Origin: Pseudomonas sp. PSKL.D1
Lineage (GTDB): Bacteria; Pseudomonadota; Gammaproteobacteria; Pseudomonadales; Pseudomonadaceae
Assembly: GCF_028898945.1 (NCBI RefSeq)
Contig: NZ_CP118607.1
Span: 186,001 to 250,000, forward strand
Direction: 5' to 3'
DNA length: 64,000 nucleotides
Shown piece by piece: positions 51,779 through 61,883 of this stretch. The position numbers and the translations under genes were made by a program. Position 1 is the first letter of the stretch. Every line of letters starts with the position of its first letter. A model generated the notes under the pieces. That model was not told where the DNA came from, searched no databases, and saw nothing but the letters and a program-made list of their open reading frames with translations.

Positions 51779-52780
51779 ATGTTGCCACGCAAGCCCCTAC
51801 TGGCCGCCCTGGCCTTGACCCTGTTCGGCGGCACCGCCCAGGCGGCGGACGAAGTGGTGGTGTACTCCTCGCGCATCGACGAGCTGATCAAGCCGGTGTT
51901 TGATGCATACACTGCCAAGACAGGCGTCAAAATCAAATTCATTACCGACAAGGAAGCCCCGCTGATGCAACGCATCAAGGCCGAGGGCGTGAACGGTGTT
52001 GCCGACCTCTTGTTGACCGTGGATGCCGGCAACCTCTGGCAGGCCGAGCAGATGGGCATCCTGCAGCCGATCAAGTCGGACATCATCGACCAGAACATCC
52101 CGCCTCAGTACCGCGCCTCATCCCATGACTGGACCGGGCTGAGCCTGCGGGCGCGCACCATCATCTACTCCACCGACCGGGTCAAGCCTGAAGAGCTGAC
52201 CACCTACGAAGCCCTGGCCGACAAACACTGGGAAGGCCGCCTGTGCCTGCGTACAGCGAAAAAGGTCTACAACCAGTCGCTGACTGCCACCATGATCGAG
52301 AACCATGGTGAGGCGCAGACCGAGCAGATCGTCAAAGGCTGGGTGAACAACCTGTCCACTGATGTTTTCTCTGACGACAACGCAGTGATCCAAGCTATCG
52401 AGGCAGGGCAGTGCGATGTTGGCGTGGTCAACACCTATTATTACGGTCGCCTGCACAAGCAGAACCCCAATTTGCCGGTGAAGATTTTCTGGCCTAACCA
52501 AGGCGACCGTGGTGTACACGTCAACCTGTCGGGTATCGGCCTGACCAAGCATGCGCCACACCCAGAGGCGGCGAAGAAGCTGGTCGAGTGGATGACTGGC
52601 GAAGAAGCGCAAAAGCTGTTTGCCGATATCAACCAGGAATTCCCGGCAAACCCGAAGGTTAAGCCGTCGGAAGAAGTGGCGGCCTGGGGCAGCTTCAAGG
52701 CGGACAGTATTCCGGTGGAGGTGGCTGGCAAGCGCCAGGCTGAGGCCATTCGGTTGATGGATCGGGCTGGCTGGAATTAA
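51779..52780 (+). CDS. Fe(III)-type ABC transporter binding protein (FbpA/HitA-like)
   Basis: Periplasmic iron-binding protein of the FbpA/HitA class, 333 residues. The signal peptide [22 protein letters not shown] precedes [10 protein letters not shown]. The paired ferric-binding tyrosines appear as NTYYYGRL near residue 220, and the hinge region reads [17 protein letters not shown] at 51779 has GAGGAG eight bases upstream; longer in-frame sequence lies inside ubiI and is not used. An inverted repeat AAATGG-N9-CCATTT sits at 51726-51746, but I see no clear Fur box. The permease gene follows after a REP element, and no ATPase gene is present. Confidence 0.9.
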   Translation: MLPRKPLLAALALTLFGGTAQAADEVVVYSSRIDELIKPVFDAYTAKTGVKIKFITDKEAPLMQRIKAEGVNGVADLLLTVDAGNLWQAEQMGILQPIKSDIIDQNIPPQYRASSHDWTGLSLRARTIIYSTDRVKPEELTTYEALADKHWEGRLCLRTAKKVYNQSLTATMIENHGEAQTEQIVKGWVNNLSTDVFSDDNAVIQAIEAGQCDVGVVNTYYYGRLHKQNPNLPVKIFWPNQGDRGVHVNLSGIGLTKHAPHPEAAKKLVEWMTGEEAQKLFADINQEFPANPKVKPSEEVAAWGSFKADSIPVEVAGKRQAEAIRLMDRAGWN

Positions 52781-52812
52781 GCGTCAGGCTATATTCTCCC
52801 GGCGCCTTTGAG

Positions 52813-52870
52813 GGCCATTCGCGGATAAATCCGCTCCTACGGGCCCTGTAGGAGCGGATTTATCCGCGAT
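52813..52870. repeat. REP palindrome pair inside the iron-transporter operon
   Basis: Inverted pair of the GGATTTATCC element between the binding-protein and permease genes, with a further small hairpin GACCGC-GCA-GCGGTC at 52872-52886. The permease start follows only 24 bp later. The element may lower permease expression or stabilise the upstream message. Confidence 0.88.
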
Positions 52871-52910
52871 CGACCGCGCAGCGGTCGCCACCGCAATCGA
52901 GATTCCAACC

Positions 52911-54533
52911 TTGCACCACACCCCCCAACGCCGTTGGTACCTACCGGTTTCCCTGATCGCCGCCTTGGTGCTTCTGCCCCTGAGCGTGCTGCTGCTGTCC
53001 TGGCAATCGATTGACCTGCAAATCTGGTCACACCTGCTCGACACCCAGATGGGCCGTTTGCTGGGCAATACGGTGACCTTGGTGTTGGGTGTTGGCGTAG
53101 GCGTCACTGTGCTGGGCGTGAGCCTTGCCTGGCTCACAAGCCTTTGCGAATTCCCCGGCAGGCGCTGGCTGGACTGGGCGCTGATGCTGCCCTTCGCGAT
53201 CCCCGCCTATGTGCTGGCGTTCGTCTTCGTTGGCCTGTTGGACTTTGCCGGCCCGGTGCAAAGCGCCCTGCGCGAGGTGTTCGGGCCGATGCGTCTGCCT
53301 CGGGTGCGGTCCACCGGCGGCGTGATCATTGTGCTGGTGCTGGTGTTCTACCCCTATGTCTACCTGCTGGCGCGCACAGCCTTCCTGGCTCAAGGCAAAG
53401 GTTTGATGGAGGCTGCTCGCGTTTTGGGGCTTTCGCCGTTACAGGCCTTCTGGCGGGTCGCCTTGCCAATGGCGCGCCCGGCCATCGGTGCCGGTATTGC
53501 ACTGGCCTTGATGGAAACGCTGGCCGATTTCGGCGCGGTGGCGGTGTTCAACTTCGACACCTTCACCACCGCCATCTACAAGACTTGGTATGGCTTCTTC
53601 AGCCTTTCCAGCGCGGCCCAGCTCGCCAGCCTGCTGCTGTTGGCGGTAATGCTGGTGTTGTACGGCGAGCGCAGAGCGCGGGGCGCGACCCGCAGCGGCA
53701 ATGAACGCCCGCGCGGGCAGGCGCTTTACCCTTTGCGCGGGGTGAAGGCGTTGTTGGCAAGCGGGTGGTGCCTGCTGGTTTTCGCCTGCGCCTTTGTGAT
53801 TCCGCTGCTGCAACTGCTGACATGGTTCTGGCAGCGCGGGCGGCACGACCTGGACGAGCGCTACGTGGGGCTTGTGCTGCACACCCTGTATCTCGGCGCT
53901 ATGGCCGCACTGATCACGGTTTGCGTAGCGTTGCTGCTGGCATTCGCCAGGCGTCACGCGCCGACGGGCGGCATCCGCGCTGGCGTCGGCCTTGCCAACC
54001 TGGGCTATGCCTTGCCCGGGTCGGTGCTGGCGGTTTCGATCATGTTGGCCTTCAGCTACCTCGACAATCACTTGGTAATCCCGCTGTCCACCTGGCTGGG
54101 CGGTGCTGGCAAGCCACTGTTGCTGGGGAGCCTCGCGGCACTGCTGCTGGCCTATCTGGTACGGTTCATTGCCGTGGCCTATGGCCCGCTGGAGAGCAGC
54201 CTGGAACGTATCCGGCCGTCGCTGCCGGAGGCGTCACGCAGCTTGGGGGTCAGCGGCGTGCGATTGTTTTTCAAGGTGTATCTGCCCTTGCTTGTACCGG
54301 GTGCTCTGAGCGCCGCACTGCTGGTGTTCGTCGATGTGTTGAAAGAGATGCCGGCGACGCTGCTGATGCGACCGTTCGGCTGGGACACGCTTGCTGTTCG
54401 GGTGTTCGAAATGACGAGTGAGGGCGAGTGGGCACGGGCCTCGCTGCCAGCGTTGACGCTGGTACTGGTTGGCTTGTTGCCGGTCATCGGGTTGATACGC
54501 CGCTCGGCCCGGCGGCCCGGTCACAGTCACTAA
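52911..54533 (+). CDS. Fe(III)-type ABC transporter permease (FbpB/HitB-like)
   Basis: Two-domain permease of 540 residues with about twelve membrane helices in two homologous halves. Each half ends in an EAA-type loop (LMEAARVLGLSPLQAFWRV and EASRSLGVSGVRLFFKV) that contacts an ATPase. The start codon is TTG at 52911; no ATG or GTG lies upstream in frame before non-coding sequence, and the next ATG would remove the first helix. It lacks a neighbouring ATPase gene, so it must use one encoded elsewhere. Confidence 0.88.
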   Translation: MHHTPQRRWYLPVSLIAALVLLPLSVLLLSWQSIDLQIWSHLLDTQMGRLLGNTVTLVLGVGVGVTVLGVSLAWLTSLCEFPGRRWLDWALMLPFAIPAYVLAFVFVGLLDFAGPVQSALREVFGPMRLPRVRSTGGVIIVLVLVFYPYVYLLARTAFLAQGKGLMEAARVLGLSPLQAFWRVALPMARPAIGAGIALALMETLADFGAVAVFNFDTFTTAIYKTWYGFFSLSSAAQLASLLLLAVMLVLYGERRARGATRSGNERPRGQALYPLRGVKALLASGWCLLVFACAFVIPLLQLLTWFWQRGRHDLDERYVGLVLHTLYLGAMAALITVCVALLLAFARRHAPTGGIRAGVGLANLGYALPGSVLAVSIMLAFSYLDNHLVIPLSTWLGGAGKPLLLGSLAALLLAYLVRFIAVAYGPLESSLERIRPSLPEASRSLGVSGVRLFFKVYLPLLVPGALSAALLVFVDVLKEMPATLLMRPFGWDTLAVRVFEMTSEGEWARASLPALTLVLVGLLPVIGLIRRSARRPGHSH

Positions 54534-54656
54534 AGGTGCCAGCCAGCGACCTTGCGGCTACAATGCGCGGCATTCGCGCGGCGGGTCCTACAAGAAGAGC
54601 TGACGATTAAACGTCAACGACCGCCGCCGCTTCGCCACGCCCGGAAGGAGAAACCC

Positions 54657-55739
54657 ATGGGACAGCGCACGCTTTTGTACGACTTGCACCTGGCGCTTGG
54701 CGCCAAGACGGTCGATTTCGGTGGCTGGGACATGCCGCTGCACTATGGCTCGCAGGTCGAGGAGCACCATCAGGTGCGTAGCGACTGTGGGGTGTTCGAT
54801 GTGTCTCACATGACGGTCATCGACATCGACGGGGATGATGCCACCGCCTGGTTACGCAAATTGCTGGCCAATGACGTTGCCCGCCTTGATGGCCCAGGCA
54901 AGGCCCTGTACAGCCCGTTGCTGAACGAAGAAGGCAAGGTCATCGATGACCTGATTGCCTACCGCACCGAATATGGTTATCGCCTGGTAACCAACGCCGC
55001 CACGCGAGCTACGGTGCTCGATTGGCTGACACGCCAGAGCGACGGCTTCAGCGTTGGCTTTGAAGCACGCCCGGACCTCGCCATTTTTGCCATCCAGGGG
55101 CCACATGCCCGTGAAAAGGTGGCTGCCCTGCTCAGCGCCTCCCGCGCAGCCCTGATTCGCGAACTACGCCCGTTCGAAGGCCTTGCCGAGGGCGACTGGT
55201 TCATTGCCCGCACGGGCTATACCGGTGAAGACGGCCTGGAAATCATTCTACCGGGCGATCAGGCAGTAGCCTTTTTCAACGATCTGGTCGGTGCCGGTAT
55301 CGCCCCCAGCGGCCTTGGCGCGCGCGACACCTTGCGCCTTGAGGCCGGCATGAACCTGTATGGGCAGGACATCGACGCAAGTCACACCCCGCTCACGTCC
55401 AATCTGGGCTGGTCGATTGCCTGGGAGCCAGCCGAGCGCGACTTCATCGGCCGCGCCGGCCTGCTCGCGGAAATCGAGCAAGGTGTGCAGGAAAAACTGG
55501 TCGGCCTGGTGCTCGAAGAACGTGGTGTTCTGCGCGCCCATCAGGTGGTCCGTGTCGCCGGGATTGGCGAAGGGGAGATCACCAGTGGTAGTTTCTCACC
55601 TACGCTGAGCAAGTCCATTGCCCTGGCACGCGTGCCCATGGCCACCGGTGACCGGGCCGAGGTTGAAATCCGCGGCAAGTGGTACCCGGTGCGGGTGGTC
55701 AAACCGACCTTCGTGCGCCACGGCAAGATTCTGATCTGA
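54657..55739 (+). CDS. gcvT: Aminomethyltransferase (glycine cleavage T protein)
   Basis: Transfers the aminomethyl group from lipoyl-GcvH to tetrahydrofolate, releasing ammonia, 360 residues. The THF-binding folds show [23 protein letters not shown] and [14 protein letters not shown] at 54657 follows AAGGAG by six bases; the longer in-frame start at 54552 is not supported. First of gcvTHP, 48 bp before gcvH. No glycine riboswitch motif was found in the upstream 120 bp. Confidence 0.96.
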   Translation: MGQRTLLYDLHLALGAKTVDFGGWDMPLHYGSQVEEHHQVRSDCGVFDVSHMTVIDIDGDDATAWLRKLLANDVARLDGPGKALYSPLLNEEGKVIDDLIAYRTEYGYRLVTNAATRATVLDWLTRQSDGFSVGFEARPDLAIFAIQGPHAREKVAALLSASRAALIRELRPFEGLAEGDWFIARTGYTGEDGLEIILPGDQAVAFFNDLVGAGIAPSGLGARDTLRLEAGMNLYGQDIDASHTPLTSNLGWSIAWEPAERDFIGRAGLLAEIEQGVQEKLVGLVLEERGVLRAHQVVRVAGIGEGEITSGSFSPTLSKSIALARVPMATGDRAEVEIRGKWYPVRVVKPTFVRHGKILI

Positions 55740-55787
55740 ACATTTGACGGCGGGCCGAACCGCTGACCCAATCGAGGAATACAACAC

Positions 55788-56171
55788 ATGAGCAATATCC
55801 CCGCCGATCTGCGTTTTGCCGAAAGCCATGAGTGGGTACGCCTGGAAGCCGATGGCACCGTAACCGTCGGCATCAGCGACCACGCCCAGCAAGCTTTGGG
55901 TGACGTCGTGTTCGTTGAGTTGGCTGAAGTGGGCAAGGCCTTCGCTGCTGGCGATGCCGCCGGTGTGGTCGAGTCGGTCAAAGCCGCATCCGACATTTAC
56001 GCGCCGGTTTCTGGCGAAGTGATCGCTGTCAACGAAGAGCTGGCCGACAGTCCAGAGCTGCTTAACGAAGAGCCTTACGAATCGTGGATCTTCAAGTTGA
56101 AGCCTAGCGACAAGGCTGAGCTGGACAAGCTGCTGGACGCTGCGGCCTACAAGGCTGCGATCGGCGAGTAA
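55788..56171 (+). CDS. gcvH: Glycine cleavage system H protein
   Basis: Lipoyl carrier of the glycine cleavage complex, 127 residues. The lipoylated lysine is Lys65 in [16 protein letters not shown], in the expected hairpin. Starts [20 protein letters not shown], typical of the family. It follows gcvT by 48 bp, and a REP element separates it from gcvP. Confidence 0.97.
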   Translation: MSNIPADLRFAESHEWVRLEADGTVTVGISDHAQQALGDVVFVELAEVGKAFAAGDAAGVVESVKAASDIYAPVSGEVIAVNEELADSPELLNEEPYESWIFKLKPSDKAELDKLLDAAAYKAAIGE

Positions 56172-56180
56172 GACCGCGCT

Positions 56181-56256
56181 GGCTTCATCGCGGCTGAAGC
56201 CGCTCCTACAAGGTCTGCGAGGCCCTTGTAGGAGCGGATTTATCCGCGATGAGGCC
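56181..56256. repeat. REP pair of mixed subtype between gcvH and gcvP
   Basis: The left arm has CGGCTGAAGCCGCTCCTAC (GGCTTCAGCC subtype) and the right arm GTAGGAGCGGATTTATCCGCG (GGATTTATCC subtype). The two arms therefore do not match in their centres. It lies inside the gcvTHP operon. Confidence 0.88.
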
Positions 56257-56346
56257 CGTACAGGCAACAACTTTTCCCACACCCTCAGCGATCCCTTCCT
56301 AGACTTGTAAGTCTCCACGAGACCCGGTACAGGAAGAGAATTCGCC

Positions 56347-59220
56347 ATGTCCCAGTCGCCGTCCCTGCATCAACTGCACGATTCCAACCCGTTCCTGCGT
56401 CGCCATCTGGGCCCTGATGCCACCGAGCAGCAGGCCATGCTCGGCACGCTCGGCCTTAAAACCCGTAGTGAACTGATCGAGCAGACCGTCCCGCCCGGTA
56501 TCCGACTCAACCGCCCGCTTGAGCTGCCCCAGGCCCTGGATGAGCAAGCAGCACTGGCCAAACTGGCAGGCTACGCCGAACTGAATCAGGTGTGGACCAG
56601 CCTGATCGGCATGGGCTATCACGCCACCGTTACCCCAACCGTGATTCTGCGCAACGTTCTGGAAAACCCCGGCTGGTACACCGCCTATACGCCCTATCAA
56701 CCGGAAATTGCCCAAGGCCGGCTGGAGGCCTTGCTGAATTACCAGCAAATGGTCATCGACCTGACCGGGCTGGCGCTGGCCAACGCCTCGCTGCTTGATG
56801 AGGCCAGCGCTGCTGCTGAAGCCATGGCCCTGGCCAAGCGCGTCGCCCGTAACAAGAGCAATGCCTTTTTTGCCGATGAACATTGCCACCCGCAGACCCT
56901 GTCGGTGTTGAAGACCCGTGCCGAGGGCTTTGGCTTTGAGCTGATCGTCGACGCTGTGGATAACCTTGCCCAGCACAATGTATTTGGGGCGTTGCTGCAG
57001 TACCCGGACACCCATGGCGAGGTGCGTGACTTGCGCCCGTTGATCGACCAGCTGCACGGCCAGCAAGCGCTGGCCTGCGTTGCTGCCGACCTGCTCAGCC
57101 TGGTGGTGTTGACGCCGCCCGGCGAGCTGGGCGCCGATGTGGTACTGGGCTCGACCCAGCGCTTCGGTGTGCCCATGGGCTACGGAGGTCCGCATGCGGC
57201 CTACTTCGCCTGCCGCGACGACTTCAAGCGGGCGATGCCCGGGCGCATCATCGGTGTGTCAAAGGATGCCCGGGGCAACACTGCCCTGCGCATGGCCCTG
57301 CAGACTCGCGAGCAGCATATCCGCCGTGAAAAGGCCAACTCCAACATCTGCACCGCGCAGGTGCTGCTGGCCAATATTGCCGGCTTCTATGCGGTCTATC
57401 ACGGCCCCGAGGGCCTGCGGCGCATTGCCCAGCGCGTGCACCGCCTGACCTTCGTGCTGGCGGCTGGGCTTGAAGCCAAGGGCATCAAGCGCGTCAATCA
57501 GCATTATTTCGACACATTGACGCTGGACGTTGGGGGCGCCCAGGCGGCGATCATCGAAAGCGCTGAAGCCGCGCGCATCAACCTGCGAATTCTTGGGCGT
57601 GGGCACTTGGGGGTTAGCCTTGACGAGACCTGCAGCGAAGCAACCGTGCTGCGGCTGTTCGACATCTTCCTCGGCGTCGACCACGGCCTCGACATCGCTA
57701 CATTGGATCGGCAGGCCCTCCCCGAAGGCATTCCTGCTGCATTGGTACGGCGTACGCCATTTCTTGATCACCCTGTGTTCAACCTGCACCACAGCGAAAC
57801 CGAAATGCTGCGCTATCTAAAGCAGCTGGAAAACAAAGACCTGGCCCTGAACCAGTCGATGATCCCGCTGGGCTCCTGCACCATGAAGCTCAATGCCACC
57901 AGTGAAATGATCCCCATTACCTGGCCGGGCTTTGCCTTGCTTCACCCCTTTGCGCCTGCGGCACAGGCCACGGGCTACAAGGCGATGATCGAAGAGCTTG
58001 AAAGCTGGTTGTGTGCAATCACCGGGTTCGACGCCATTTGCATGCAGCCCAACTCAGGCGCCCAAGGCGAGTACGCCGGGCTCATGGCAATCACACGCTA
58101 CCACCACAGCCGTCATCAGCCCCAGCGCACGTTGTGCCTGATTCCGTCTTCGGCCCATGGCACCAACCCGGCCTCGGCACAGATGGCAGGCATGGAAGTG
58201 GTCATCGTCGATTGTGATGACGACGGCAATGTCGACCTTGAGGACCTCAAGGCCAAGGCCAGGGCGGCGGGGGACAAACTGTCGTGCCTGATGGTCACTT
58301 ACCCTTCGACCCACGGGGTGTACGAGGAGGGTATTCGCGAAATCTGTGAAGTGGTCCACCAGCACGGTGGCCAGGTGTACATGGACGGTGCCAACCTCAA
58401 CGCTCAGGTCGGCCTGACGCGGCCGGCGGATATTGGTGCCGACGTTTCCCACATGAACCTGCACAAGACGTTTTGCATCCCCCATGGCGGTGGCGGCCCG
58501 GGCATGGGGCCAATCGGTATCCGCGCTCACCTTAAGCCGTTCGTCGCCAGCCATCCCGTGGTTCCGGTGCCGGGCCTGGACCCGAACAACAGTGCGGTCA
58601 GTGCGGCACCGTGGGGCAGCGCGAGCATCCTGCCGATCAGTTGGATGTACATCGCCATGATGGGGCCGCAATTGGCTGATGCCAGTGAAGTCGCCATTCT
58701 GTCTGCGAATTACCTGGCTGGGCAGCTGGGTGGGGCCTTTCCCGTGTTGTACCGCGGCCGTAATCAGCGGGTGGCGCACGAGTGCATTCTGGATTTGCGA
58801 CCTCTCAAAGCCCAAACGGGCATTACGGAGGAGGACGTTGCCAAACGGCTGATGGATTATGGCTTCCACGCACCGACCATGTCGTTTCCGGTGCCGGGTA
58901 CCTTGATGGTCGAGCCGACCGAAAGCGAGTCGAAAGCCGAGTTGGACCGCTTCATCGAGGCCATGTTGGCGATCCGTGCAGAAATCAACGAGGTGCAAGA
59001 GGGGAACTGGCCGGCAGAAAACAACCCCCTCAAGCACGCGCCACATACCTTCGCGGATGTGCTGGCACCGTGGAACCGGCCTTACAGCCTGGAGCAGGCA
59101 GTAGCGCCCAGCGCTCACGTACGCCAGCACAAGTACTGGCCGGCAGTGAACCGGGTCGACAACGTGTATGGGGACAGAAACCTGTTTTGTGCCTGTGTGC
59201 CGGTGGAGGCTTACCGGTAA
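56347..59220 (+). CDS. gcvP: Glycine dehydrogenase (P protein)
   Basis: PLP-dependent decarboxylase of the glycine cleavage complex, 957 residues, full length for a single-chain P protein. The PLP lysine is near residue 707 in [16 protein letters not shown], followed by the glycine-rich loop. The N-terminal half (about 1-450) is the inactive homologous domain, including [17 protein letters not shown] and [23 protein letters not shown] at 56347 has AGGAAGAGA eight bases upstream. An AGACTT-GT-AAGTCT element sits at 56301-56314, function unknown. Confidence 0.97.
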   Translation: MSQSPSLHQLHDSNPFLRRHLGPDATEQQAMLGTLGLKTRSELIEQTVPPGIRLNRPLELPQALDEQAALAKLAGYAELNQVWTSLIGMGYHATVTPTVILRNVLENPGWYTAYTPYQPEIAQGRLEALLNYQQMVIDLTGLALANASLLDEASAAAEAMALAKRVARNKSNAFFADEHCHPQTLSVLKTRAEGFGFELIVDAVDNLAQHNVFGALLQYPDTHGEVRDLRPLIDQLHGQQALACVAADLLSLVVLTPPGELGADVVLGSTQRFGVPMGYGGPHAAYFACRDDFKRAMPGRIIGVSKDARGNTALRMALQTREQHIRREKANSNICTAQVLLANIAGFYAVYHGPEGLRRIAQRVHRLTFVLAAGLEAKGIKRVNQHYFDTLTLDVGGAQAAIIESAEAARINLRILGRGHLGVSLDETCSEATVLRLFDIFLGVDHGLDIATLDRQALPEGIPAALVRRTPFLDHPVFNLHHSETEMLRYLKQLENKDLALNQSMIPLGSCTMKLNATSEMIPITWPGFALLHPFAPAAQATGYKAMIEELESWLCAITGFDAICMQPNSGAQGEYAGLMAITRYHHSRHQPQRTLCLIPSSAHGTNPASAQMAGMEVVIVDCDDDGNVDLEDLKAKARAAGDKLSCLMVTYPSTHGVYEEGIREICEVVHQHGGQVYMDGANLNAQVGLTRPADIGADVSHMNLHKTFCIPHGGGGPGMGPIGIRAHLKPFVASHPVVPVPGLDPNNSAVSAAPWGSASILPISWMYIAMMGPQLADASEVAILSANYLAGQLGGAFPVLYRGRNQRVAHECILDLRPLKAQTGITEEDVAKRLMDYGFHAPTMSFPVPGTLMVEPTESESKAELDRFIEAMLAIRAEINEVQEGNWPAENNPLKHAPHTFADVLAPWNRPYSLEQAVAPSAHVRQHKYWPAVNRVDNVYGDRNLFCACVPVEAYR

Positions 59221-59230
59221 TGCTGAATGC

Positions 59231-59256
59231 GGGAGGGGCGGCGCGGCGCCCCTCCC
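59231..59256. terminator. GC hairpin after gcvP
   Basis: Stem GGGAGGGGCG / CGCCCCTCCC with a six-base loop, eleven bases after gcvP and before the convergent DUF2388 gene. No U-run on either side. Confidence 0.6.
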
Positions 59257-59268
59257 CACTGGCTGCGG

Positions 59269-59583
59269 TTATTCAGCCACCGCATTCTTCGCCAGAATGG
59301 CATTGGCCAGTTCCATGTCCGAGGCGTTCATCCCTGGGTTTTCGGCACGTGCCTGGCGCATGGCTGCCTCCAGGAATGGCCCACGGATTGCGCCTTCACT
59401 GGCCACGAAGCTGCTGGCGTCATCCTGCGCCGCAATCACCATTTTGTGATCCCTGGAGGTGAGGTAAGTCGACCCCGTGGTAGCGCCCGAAGTCAGCACG
59501 TTGCGCCAGAAGGTATCGGCCAGGGCGGAGCCAACAGGCAGCGAGAGCAATGCAGCAGCTGCGATGGCGGTTTTGAGACGCAT
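59269..59583 (-). CDS. DUF2388 secreted protein
   Basis: 104-residue exported protein of the DUF2388 family, common in pseudomonads. The signal peptide is MRLKTAIAAAALLSLPVGSALA before DTFWRN. The mature part contains TTGSTYLTSRDHKMVIAAQD, the conserved core. Function unknown. Convergent with gcvP; upstream lies the gspE-like gene on the same strand. Confidence 0.88.
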   Translation of the reverse strand: MRLKTAIAAAALLSLPVGSALADTFWRNVLTSGATTGSTYLTSRDHKMVIAAQDDASSFVASEGAIRGPFLEAAMRQARAENPGMNASDMELANAILAKNAVAE

Positions 59584-59672
59584 GATGAAACACCTCGAAG
59601 GATGAGGGTTGAGGATGCCCGCTTGGATCGTGCTTCACGTAGCCAAGTTCCTTGAATGCAAGGGTTTTTTCC

Positions 59673-61349
59673 TTAGCCACACACCCTCAATACCTCTTCG
59701 GGCCTGGTTAGCCCGCGCGCCACTTTGGCCTCTCCACACTGGCGCAGGTCCAGCATACCTTCATCCACTGCTTGCTGTTGGAGGCTGGCGAGGTCTGCGC
59801 CGCTACTTATCCGCGCACGCAGGGCTTCGCTTGGAACAAGGAGTTCGAACAAGCCTGTGCGGCCATGAAAGCCTGTACCGCGGCAAACCTGGCAGCCTGC
59901 TGTTGCCCCCCCTCTGCATTCAACACACAGCAAGCGCACCAGGCGTTGTGCCATGACGCCACCCAGCGTTGCCCGAATCAGGTAATCGGCGACACCCAGT
60001 TCCTGCAGGCGGGTGATGGCGCTGCAGCTGTCATTGGTGTGCAGGGTAGACAACACCAAGTGCCCGGTAAGGGCCGCCTGTACCGCAACCAGCGCGGTTT
60101 CCTGGTCGCGGATTTCGCCGATCATGATGATGTCCGGGTCTTGCCGCAGCAGAGCACGTACGCCGTTGGCGAAGCCAAGGTCCAGCGCCGGCTGAACCTG
60201 CAACTGGTTAAACGCTGGCTCCAGGCGTTCAATTGGGTCTTCGATGGTGCACAGGTTGACCTCCGGCGTGGCCAGCAGCTTGAGGCTTGCGTACAGCGTG
60301 CTGGTTTTGCCGGAGCCTGTGGGGCCGGTGACCAGCAAGATCCCTTGGCGGCGTTGCAGCAGTGCTTGCCATTGGGCCAGTTGCTCGCCATCCAGGCCCA
60401 GGTGGTCAAAGTCTTCCTTGAGCTGTTGTGGGTCAAACAGGCGCAGTACCAGCTTTTCGCCAAATGGCGTGGGCAGGGTCGAGAGGCGTAGTTCGACTTC
60501 GCCCTTGCTGCCAGGCAGTCGGCTTTTCACGCGGCCATCCTGTGGCCGGCGTTTTTCTGCCACATCCATGCGGCCCAGGTGTTTGAAGCGGCTGACCACG
60601 GCCAGCGTGACGCTTGCAGGGAAGGCGTAGACGGTGTGCAGCAGACCATCGATGCGGTATCGCAACTGGCCTTGATCGCGACGTGGCTCCAGGTGGATAT
60701 CGCTGGCGCGCTGCTCCACGGCGTACTGCAACAGCCAATCTACGATGTGCACGATATGCGCGTCGTCGGCAGATACGTCGGCTTGGCGCTTGCCAACCTC
60801 CAGCAACTGCTCAAGCTCGCCCAGGCTGGCCGGTTGCTGGTGCTGGGCGCCTTGCACTGAATGAGCGAGGTGGAACAGTGACTGCCCCAACTGGCGAATC
60901 TGCTGTGGGCTGGCCATCACCCGGCGCACCGGTTTGCCCAGGCTGCGCGCCAGGTCGGCTTGCCAGCCGTTTTGGTAGGGTTGTGCGCTTGCTACGGTGA
61001 TGCCGTTGGGGTCATTGCTGACGATGAGTATGCCGTGGCGTTGGGCGAACGCCGGGGATATCAACCCATTGACCTGTGCCAGGTTGAGCTGCATGGGGTC
61101 GATACGCAGGTAAGGCTGGCCGACCTTGTCGGCCAGCCATTGGCAGAGACTTTCCAGATGCAGTGGCTGGCCGGGATGCAGGCGGTCATCCAGGTTCAGC
61201 GCCGCGATGGTTTCAAGTGGATGGCGGGAGGGGTGTCGGCTCGCCAGCTCACGTATCTGCCTTATGGCGGGGGGATCTATGCGGCGGTCGGTTTGAAGCG
61301 CATCGAGTACCCGACCCAGGTCGAGTGATTGATCGTCGTTAGTGTGCAT
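59673..61349 (-). CDS. Orphan GspE/PilB-type secretion or pilus ATPase
   Basis: Hexameric motor ATPase of 558 residues. The N-terminal MshEN-like domains occupy about 10-190. The core has Walker A GPTGSGKTSTLY, the Asp box around IHLEPRRDQGQLRYRIDG, Walker B IIMIGEIRDQETA and the His box LSTLHTNDS. A four-cysteine zinc motif (CVEC...CQVC) follows near 500. Such ATPases power type II secretion or type IV pilus assembly, but no pseudopilin, GspF or secretin gene is nearby. ATG at 61349 chosen; an in-frame ATG at 61418 gives a less typical start. Confidence 0.9.
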   Translation of the reverse strand: MHTNDDQSLDLGRVLDALQTDRRIDPPAIRQIRELASRHPSRHPLETIAALNLDDRLHPGQPLHLESLCQWLADKVGQPYLRIDPMQLNLAQVNGLISPAFAQRHGILIVSNDPNGITVASAQPYQNGWQADLARSLGKPVRRVMASPQQIRQLGQSLFHLAHSVQGAQHQQPASLGELEQLLEVGKRQADVSADDAHIVHIVDWLLQYAVEQRASDIHLEPRRDQGQLRYRIDGLLHTVYAFPASVTLAVVSRFKHLGRMDVAEKRRPQDGRVKSRLPGSKGEVELRLSTLPTPFGEKLVLRLFDPQQLKEDFDHLGLDGEQLAQWQALLQRRQGILLVTGPTGSGKTSTLYASLKLLATPEVNLCTIEDPIERLEPAFNQLQVQPALDLGFANGVRALLRQDPDIIMIGEIRDQETALVAVQAALTGHLVLSTLHTNDSCSAITRLQELGVADYLIRATLGGVMAQRLVRLLCVECRGGATAGCQVCRGTGFHGRTGLFELLVPSEALRARISSGADLASLQQQAVDEGMLDLRQCGEAKVARGLTRPEEVLRVCG

Positions 61350-61440
61350 GATGGCATCCGTGCCAGGTAATGAGTGCCCGCTGAAGGCTAGCCCGGCAGA
61401 TTCTGGCCATTGGCTCAAAACCGTTTCCGGATCTTGCGGC

Positions 61441-61758
61441 TCACACCACTGCCAATTCCGCTCTTGCCCGGTTTTCCAGGCTCACTTGCGCGACACACAC
61501 CAGGTTGCGCATTTTTTGCGCAATGACCTCTGCTCGATGCCAACTCAGCCCACCAATGGCCACCTCGATGTCGAGCCAGTCATCCTGCTGGCATACCTGC
61601 ACGCTGTGGGGGGTCAAAAATTGCAGCGCAAACAAATTGAGCACACGGCACAGGGTGTCAGGTTCGGCCTCAGCCTGTAGTTGGTAGCACACCGTGCTGT
61701 GGCTGGCATTGGCGGCCCAGGCGTCGGAGCGGGGCAGGGGGCGTTCGAGTGCGTTCAT
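61441..61758 (-). CDS. ACT-like domain protein
   Basis: 105-residue protein. The stretch CRVLNLFALQFLTPHSVQV and the GLSWHRAEVIAQKMRNLVCV end fit the beta-alpha-beta pattern of ACT domains of the IlvN/IlvM kind, but without the enzyme partner. GCGGAGA sits six bases before the ATG. It is divergent from the Lrp/AsnC gene and just upstream of the GspE-like gene. A small-molecule-binding role is inferred. Confidence 0.65.
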   Translation of the reverse strand: MNALERPLPRSDAWAANASHSTVCYQLQAEAEPDTLCRVLNLFALQFLTPHSVQVCQQDDWLDIEVAIGGLSWHRAEVIAQKMRNLVCVAQVSLENRARAELAVV

Positions 61759-61793
61759 GGTGGTCTCCGCTAGAGTGGGAGAATTTTTACACG

Positions 61794-61820
61794 TTGAAAG
61801 CGGTATTGTTTCGCTATGAT
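61794..61820 (+). promoter_or_regulatory. Candidate promoter of the Lrp/AsnC gene
   Basis: TTGAAA at 61794 and TATGAT at 61815, spaced 15 bp, in the 125-bp AT-rich gap between the ACT-like and Lrp/AsnC genes. The spacing is shorter than ideal. GGAGA lies six bases before the regulator's start codon. Confidence 0.4.
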
Positions 61821-61883
61821 TGGCTCAATTACCCTGGAGATTAGATTGATCTATTCGACAGGTTTGGCCATGGAGAATTAATT

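Noticed and set aside
54534..54656. Possible glycine riboswitch before gcvT
   Set aside because: The tandem-aptamer signatures are absent and the interval is too short for two aptamers.
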